This document shows, piece by piece, positions 38,501 to 47,500 of a DNA stretch of 64,000 nucleotides. The DNA comes from Nautilus pompilius. Its lineage: Eukaryota; Mollusca; Cephalopoda; Nautilida; Nautilidae. The stretch's first letter is position 1; every line of letters begins with the position of its first letter. The DNA lies in the NCBI GenBank assembly GCA_018389105.1, contig JACATO010001115.1, positions 310,001 through 374,000 of the forward strand, given 5' to 3'. The notes beneath the pieces are model-generated. The model searched no databases and was not told where the DNA came from. It worked only from the letters and a program-made list of their open reading frames with translations. The position numbers and the translations under genes were made by a program.

Positions 38501-41500
38501 AGTGTTGGCTTTGATGTCAGAGAAGGCAGGATTTCAGCGTTGAGTTTTTGAGTTGTAGTAGTTTGGTTTTATTGCATGTGATGAGAAATCTTTTAAGATG
38601 CCTTTATTCGGCCAACTGATGTCCACCACCTTGTGCAGATTGGTTGTACCATTCTTGGAGTTTCCAAATGATGATTAAGTTTTATTTCTTGATCAAAGGT
38701 ATCCATTAATGCCGTATTTCTGCCTTACCATGTTGACTGCGAAGTAGTTTTTGCTATTTGATTGGTACTCCAATTTTCTTGAAATTGCTGAGTAAGAAGT
38801 TTGCCTGTCTTAATTAAGGCAGACAGACAGACAGAACTCTGTTAGGTCAGACACTGGCTAGGGCCAAGTGTTAAATATCTGATCTTCTGATTGTAGAAGT
38901 GAAGACCTGGATGTGATGATTTCTGAGGAGGAGCTGGCATCAGTATACCATGATCTGGAGGAGATGCTCTGCTCAGTCTGTGATCATGCCCATGACAGGT
39001 GTGTCAAACTCATCGTTGCACGATCAAAGGTTAGATTTATTTTAATGCATTTTGGAAATTTTTGTAAATAAAAATATGGTGAATCAAAAATTATTTACTT
39101 GAACTTAGCTTCTCTCTCTAGCTGCCCAGGTTTCTTGATTTGTGTTTGTTTTCTTGTTGTTAAGAAAACGGGATTGTTGAAAGAGAGAGTGCAGTAGTTT
39201 TAATTGAAATTTGAGCGTGGTCATTTTCGTTTTAAATCTAAAATGTCAACTTTCTAAAACTGTAGGCCAGGCAGACAACCCTTCTTTGAATAAACACAGA
39301 AAAGTTTCTGCATAGTTACAAGTCTGTGAAAACAAGAAATATTGCAATTATTTGGTTTGTTGGCAATCTGTTTTATTTCTTAAGAGGATACCAGTACTTG
39401 AAATCCTAATTTATTTCTCTTTAAAGATATTTGCATGAAAACTGGTGGCAACCATCTAGGCATCCAACAGATTAAAAAACTAAGTATTTTTCACCAGAGC
39501 CATACTGTTGCCATGGTAATGGTGGTCGTATTGGATCTTTGCTTATGGATACTTATTACAACACTTTGGGTGAAATGAGAGTATGTACACCAAAACTATC
39601 ACTGGAATTTGTTCACTGATGTCATTACTATAATTCTGTGAGAAACATTTTTAATATTTGGAGAAAATAGATGGTGTCATATTTCAGGATTCAAGCTTCC
39701 TAGTGCATTCCTCCAGAATCAATTTGACATATTGTGAAATCACCAGATAGGAATGTTTCTAAATGACTCAACCTACTCTCCTCAAAATTTGAGCAACATA
39801 TAAAGAGTAGTTACAAAGATACAATTATTCAAAATTTGTTTAAACTCAGAATTTTTCTTATTGAGTAAGCAGCATTTGAAATTTGAAGATTAACAGATGT
39901 ATTTACATATAAGCACAGGTATTTTCCAACTGGAAAGCTTTAGAAAGCTCTATGCTCATACAGCTTACCATCAGCTTTTTACCTGTTTAATCTCCTTTGA
40001 ACAAGCCAGAACCAGGGCACGAAATCTGAAAGCCCTCTTGGCTCAGTCCTCAGTTTTAAATTGATTGAGCGTTGGCTTAAATCATTTAGTGTCCTTCTCC
40101 TCAGCAGTCTGCCCACCTGGATCAATTGAAGTCAGGTTCAGTATGCGTCTGCAAGCTGCTTTTGTTCTCTAATGTCCTGTGACACTCTCACATCTGTTAA
40201 ATTTCCATATTGTTGTTTGAGCTTTGCTGCCATAATTGAGCTGATGCTTCACATTTTTAATGACATGGTGAGGGTGTATGTTTGTCTAATAGAAACATAC
40301 AAACAATTTACTCAACATTTGTAAACAAAGGCCTTTTCTTAGATGGTTTGAAAGTTAAAAGCAGCAACATGATCACAGAAAGATGCTTTTATTGCACAAT
40401 TGATGATTTTGGATGGGAAAAATTACTTAGTAAAGGTTAGTTGGGGATTTTCCCATTTTGACTATGCCACAATCAGTAATGTGTTTCTGCTGTTTTTTGT
40501 GCCACTGTCAGGCGCTGGTTTCTACTTATCTACTCAGCAGCTGTCGGTGGCATTCACCATTTGACACAGCCAGTGACAAACACTGGCAGATGCTAAGTTT
40601 TGTGCATTTGGATTAATAGAAGTTATTTTGTGCAGTTCAGTCTTCGTAGTAGTTTTTGTTGGTCTTTCAGATAAACATTGTGAAAATAGTAAATACTATG
40701 TTATTTATTGATTGTCAACTTGCTCAGGGTTTTTAATGGCCATCTTTAAAAGAATGAAAGAAGACCACAAGATAATGAAGCTAGAATAATTATTTCTTGC
40801 CTGTATAGGTTTTCTTTTTATATGAACTTCATTTATTTATTTGATAATAAAGATGTGGTGCTATTAGAAAGAAATGTTGAACATTGCAGAAAAGGATAAT
40901 TGACTATTGAACTCTCCACTGAGTTATTAGAAGAAGTGAGCCTGCTAAATCTTCCTAGATATTCCCTAGTCTTGACTTAGTTTTGCTTGTTGTTGGACAA
41001 AGGTCTGTGATTTTAGTTAGCTTTCTTTCCAACTCCCATGCGTGTTTGTTTCTAATTCCTGTACAGCAGTTGGTCAGTTGTGGCAGTGTTGTCTCTCTCT
41101 CTTTTGTTCCAGGACCGGTTTCTGGAAAAGTTGGCATCCAGTGAGTTTGTGAGCCTGTCAAGAGAGGTGGAGAACTTTGTTGGAGACTGCGAGAAGATCT
41201 GCGGACGAAAGAGTACATCACTGCGTGGTAGTCTTCAAAATCAGGTATGGATAATACAGATTGACAGGGCAAAAGTTTTTTTTTTATTGTCTGTGGTTTG
41301 TTTGAATAGCTTGATGCTCTTTACTGAGCAGAATGTGAACTGGATTAATTAAAATCATTTATGGTTTGCATCAGGCAGCAGGAGTATGAGATAGACTTGT
41401 GGCCAAATGTTCACATGCAATCTAGCTCATCTGGGAGTGGGGCAGGCAGTATGGTAGTTTGACTCTTGAACTTAGGACTGTTAGGATTAAGGGCCTGAGT

Positions 41501-44500
41501 TCAAATCCCAGTCAGAACTGGATATATCTCCCAGGCCTGGTTTTCTTTTGTTCTTCAGCTGGCTATGTGTGTTTCCTCCCACATCTGAAACTAGAGAGTT
41601 CTAGTATGGACTTTTGTTAGGTTTGCTAACTGTGCTGGTGATACTCAGATAATGTACTATCTTAGAAGGACCTGACCTTCCACAATGGAAAGATTTATTG
41701 TTTGCTGATAGTGATGTTAAAACTGCCAAGTTATAATAGGCAGACAAGCAAACATTACTAAAAGAAAGGGACAGATATTTCAAAATTTTTTCTATGTTGG
41801 CAAATAATTCTGGTGGAGAGGGCCAACAGTGGAAGTTATTTAAATCCTGGAGCACCTTTGGCTGGCTGACATGTTGAATGTTGTTCTGGTCAATGCTGGA
41901 GGTAATAGTCCATAAGTAACTAGATTACAATCCCTGTCAAACCAAACTTTTCATATAACAGGTTGGTTTGGTTCTATAGATTTATTTTAAAATGCTCTTG
42001 TCAAATGCTTTTGGTTCATGAAAGCTTTAAAATAATTTTTGCGTTCCTTTGCAGATTTTTTAATATATTTATATATACAGTTAATAAACAGATGGCTCAT
42101 GAAATGTTTCAAGGAATAATAACAGCAACAAAAATCTTGTAGCTTCTGCTAAAAGAAATTTAAAAATAAATTAAATATAAAAGATGCTAGTACCTAGCAA
42201 AATTGAGATCTTTTCAAAGAATGAAAATATTTTGACACCTCTGTGAATGAATGATGAAATAATGAAGTTCTGCTTCCCTGTTTGTTAGTACTGTAGAAAT
42301 GGATGGGCAGCTTTGAGTTAGTTAAGCCTTTTACTTAGATCTGCAACTTATAGAATCATCTGATAATTTAAACAACAAAAAATATCAAATTTTTTACAGG
42401 CCAATAGATTTGTCAATTGGTTTCATGATGAAAGGAAAATTAAACTAAGGTAAGTTTTAGTTAATTCTGTAGATTATACAATCTTAAGCACACACTTTAA
42501 ATGTTAACTGTTTGGAATCAGCATTAATGACTTTTCTGCATGCGGTTTGGACCAGATGCTGTATGTACTAATATGTTTGTTCATTTTTTAGTTTGATTCT
42601 GGACAATGAGCGGTGGAAACAGGCAGATGTTCCATCAGAGTTCCAAGACATCGTCAACCATATTGCTGAGACAGGTGAGCATGTGTGTATGATGTCTGTT
42701 AAAGAGCATGTGGAAAAAAGTGTACAAATCTTCTTAGATTATGACAATCAATTTTTAGACCCAGCTAAAAACAGTGTTATTTTTCTTCTTAGGTAAATTG
42801 TTTCTTCCAGAGAGGAGATAGAAGACACAGGTAAGAAGAAAGTTATTTCTTTTTATCATAAGTCTAAAAGTGTCTTGTTGTTGAGTCTGCTGTTTAGTAA
42901 AGATGGTCCTACCTCCTATACTGTAGTTTGAAACATCTCTCTCAGAGGCCAGCATATAAACTTGAGGGGTTTAGTGACACATTTGTAATTTAAGATAGGA
43001 AAGGTGGTGTGAACTTGTTAAATTTAAGGAGGATATGTAAAGAACATTCAGATTTATTAAGTTATTTATCTTTTGAGTTTGGTAGAAAATAATTAATACT
43101 CTGTTAGAACTTAAGAAGTGTTATTTAAGAACAGAAAACTTGTCAGAAAAAAGTAACACCTTCAGGATACAGTATTACGTCAACATTTATGGGATTCGAT
43201 CTTTCAGTCCTTGTGATTATCCCCATTCTCCCCTGTGTTAACATTCATTCATTCTCTCTTTCAGACAGAAAACCTGGGGAGTACATTGTTGTGGGTGATC
43301 AGAAGTATGCTGTGGTTGGGTATGCCTGCTTGTTTATGTTTTGTGCTTACTCTCTATTTGCTAAATTTAAAATGAAAAATTAAATTGGTATCTACAACAA
43401 ACTGGATTGTATTTAATATTTTCTGCTGGTAATGTTACCTACATGACACCAAACCACACAGAAAGTGAGATCTCTTGTATACTGGATTCCCTTGTGTACT
43501 TGAACATGAAGTCTGCTTCTTAACTTGCATTCTCTCTACAGAACGGCGCTGCTGCTGCTGAAGATGGTTGTGGAATACTGCGAGTGTGTTGATGATATTC
43601 CTGCTGCTGCCCAGGACATAATGACTCGACTTGTTGATTTGTTGAAGGTAATGCAGCTTTCAGTAAACACCTTAGAAATTTTGCAACTGTTTATTCATTG
43701 CAGTGTTGTTGCCAAATTTGTTGAACATGCTCAAAAGCTGAATTCTGTTGTTGGTTTAAAAAAGACAGAGGTCTAATTAAAGTGTTTGGTTTCCCATCTA
43801 GGGTGAACTTAATAATACAGACTAATGAAAATTTCTCAAATAGGTTGACAGATGCTGACATACCTTTCTTACCTGAGATATTCACTTCTATCACATAAAC
43901 TTAATATCATAGTCAGAAATTACCAAAGATATGAGAAATATGTATGGAGCTTTAAATATTATAGCAATCAAAATATCAATTTTAAAGTAGCCCCTAATAA
44001 CTATTTGTTTTCAGATGTTCAACTCACGGACATGCCAGCTGGTCCTGGGGGCTGGGGCTCTACAACTGGTGGGGCTAAAGACAATTTCTACAAAAAATCT
44101 GGGTGAGTTGTTGCTGTACATAAGAGAACCTCTCTTCATTGTAGGGGGTTGGGTAGTGTAACGCCATGGTTATCCGCTATAATGTTGTCTGTCTGTGGCC
44201 TTATGGACTCTGTTCTGACTTCAGCAGCTTATTCTTTTTAACATATGGGAGGAAACCCACATGGTCACCTGGGTGGAGAGGAGTGAGAAGGAACTGTGCC
44301 AAACCGAATTGACTGCGAATGGAACTTGGGTGCTGCTTGCACAGAGTTTGACTCTGGTCAGTAGTATCTCGAGATCTTCCTAGTGAGTGGATGAATCATG
44401 AGAGACTGCGGAGCTACTTTGAAAAGTACTGTCTGACTTACCTAATAGATTCAGAACTTTTTAATAGGGTGATTTTTAAAAATCAATATGCTATTATTAT

Positions 44501-47500
44501 TTGACACACACATCTTGATTTAGGTTGTTTTTTTAGATTACTTTCTCCCCTTTATTTATAATGATATCTTTCCAGCTAAAAAGAACCAGCACAAATATGG
44601 AAGTCAACTGACAATACAAGAAAAACAAGTGAGGGGCTTTGTTTTGATGTAGAAAAATTTAGATATTAACCTGAAATGTATATGATATGTAATTATGAGG
44701 TGAGAAAGCTTACTTAGCTAGTTTTATCTTGAAGATGTCAAGATGTATCAGCTGGATTTTTATACCTGCCTCTCTTTGTAGCCTTAGCTTCTCGATGTCT
44801 GCAGCTAATTGTTTACTATGTGCCATCTGTGAAGGACCACTTCATGGCCAGGCTGTTACCTAAGAATCTCAGCATGTTAAAACATCTGGACCAGATAACA
44901 AAGGTCAGTTGACAAACATCTATAGTAGACAGTATAAATTGACTGTGGAGACATTAATTCTCCACTGATGTAATGAACTAGTTTTTTCACTGCACTGCAT
45001 AATGCTCTTTAAGTTGAGGTTGTTGGCATTTCTGAGCAGTCATCAACTGTTTAAATTCCTTGGTTATTCCAGGTCTCAGCTATCTTGTGATCAGCTCAGT
45101 GCCATTTAGATAATATTAAAGCTGAACAAATTTTTAGGTACCTACTTAGATAAAGTTGTGCATGTAAACAAACTTGTTCTTCTGTTACCAAAGTAGTTTG
45201 AAAAATACCTAATTTATATAAAATCTGTCTTATTTCAGGACTACACTGATCATATTAATGAGATTTCCACTAAATTAGTTGCAATTATGGAAGGTTTGAT
45301 TGAGTCCTATCTGATTAAGGTATGCTGTTTTTATCTCTAAGTTAACATAAACATTTGGGTATATTTATATATATATGTATATAAAGAATGGTCATGAGGT
45401 TAGCACCTGCAGTTGGTTATAACCTCCAAACTGTAACACATTGGTAATGGGGAGTGCATCCCCAGAGTTTAGATATTTTGACACTGGAGGGCATAGCTTA
45501 TATTTTGCGATGTCATGCCAAAACAACTATGTCAATTCTTTAAATGTTTCTGAGTTACCAAATCCAATTTATTGACAAAATTGTATTAACATTTTGCTGA
45601 ACTGGTTTAACTGTTGTCTGGGTCACAGCTGGAAAAATTTCCTGCAGCTCTCATATCTTGTATATAAACAGTCTGGTGCATTACCTCCCACACAGTTTGC
45701 TGAGGTAGGTAGGGCAGCAGACCTGACAGCTTAATAGGTGCTACATTCTCCATAAGGGGTTGCCTTGTCTGATGGCATCAGTTGGATTTCTACAACTTCC
45801 CCAGTTGTAGGAGGGCATCCTGATTGTAGTGCCTTGGCAACAGATCCCGGATCCTGTCTTCTCAAATTTTGAGATGGCAAAAGGTTCTTGATCTACTCAA
45901 GCCTCCACAAACCCTTGTCATGACAAAAAGGTACAAAGACACCTTTATATTACATTCAGTAATATATAAAAACTTCACAAGTGCTATGCGATTCTGGAGC
46001 AAATTATTTTTTCACAGGTGAACTAATCTTTCAAGCTCATAAAGAGAAAATAATGTCTGCAAACTTTGGCAATGTATTAACCATGACTCGTGTGTGCACA
46101 CACACACTTCTTTCTGTTGATGTGTGCTACAGTTATAATGGTCACCTGGTATTTTGAGTTTGGAGTGTCATTACCTCTTTTCACCTTGTACATTAGCCCT
46201 GTTGACACGGCATGTTTCTAGAAAATGTTCCAGGCCATAAGTTCCATTGATCTAATTGCTGGAGAATAGTTCAGGTTATGCAGATTTATAGAGGTTATCA
46301 TTGGCTATTTCCTAGCAGCACAGAAAACCTTATCAGAGATCATTCCAATTACATGTAGTTTAAATAACTGCCAGGTACTGAGAGAACTTATCATTTCTGG
46401 CGAGCTGGTGTCACATAGGTGCACCTGTCCATGCTGCTGAAAACTGAAGGCTTTATACTAAAACAAATATCAATTTAAAAATTAAATTTGTTCACTCAGG
46501 CAGGTATGGATAAAATGCAGGCTCAGATTAAAGACTTTATGATTTGAGCAGGTGTGTTTTATTTCTTTTGAAGCTACCACTATCTACCTATTTATTTTTT
46601 AGTGGGAGGTTAAAGCACCCATGCCTTCAGCATCTTTTCGTTCAATATGCAGACAGGTGTCCAAATTCCACGAGGTCATTATTGATCTTTTACCATTACA
46701 TCAGGTCAGGGTAAGTTGTATTCTCCCCACTACCAAGCACTCTGAAGTACAATGTTGTTATTCTGACATTGATTCTAGTATTACAACGGTCTTGTTTTTT
46801 TACAGCCTTTCTTCTCCCTCAAATATTTGTAGTAGGATCAGTATAAATGTGATTGTGGAGGCAGCTCTGAGGTTCCAAATTAGTGAGCTGCCTATCAAGA
46901 ACAGAGATTGAGTGCTGTATGTGTGTGTGTATGTGCATGGTTATAAAAGTATCTGGAGTGCAGCCTGACCAGTAGACAGAGAGAAATATCTGAAAGTCAT
47001 TTGACTAATATAAAGTAGAGGATTAGCTTGAAAAAATTACCATGTAGACTCTCATTAATTCAGTTACTTACAAATAAGTTGATTGGAAAGGCCTAAATCT
47101 ACTTTTTGTATCACTAATAACTTTTTGTTTTTATCTTCACTGACTAGATGCTACCTTAACAATCATTTCAAATATCTAATAAAAAGAGAAAGCAAATGTT
47201 ATATTGAGATGCTGGCCAATCAGAATTTGTGCCTTCTCGTCAGCTAAATTAGCCCCATTCATTCATTCTGCATTATGTTCTGATAGATTGAAAATTAGCA
47301 AGAAGGTGGTCTCTCCTGAATTTATAGCTGTGGTATGTATACCTCAGCATTTGGCCATGGGAACTGCTCCCATTGCTTGTTTAAAAATAAGATTTTGTGC
47401 TGTCATTCAATGAGTAACGATAGAAAAATTGTACATATTAAAATGCTGACAATAATAGAAGAACTGTATGGAATTGATGAGGGAAAGCTTGATATGCATT

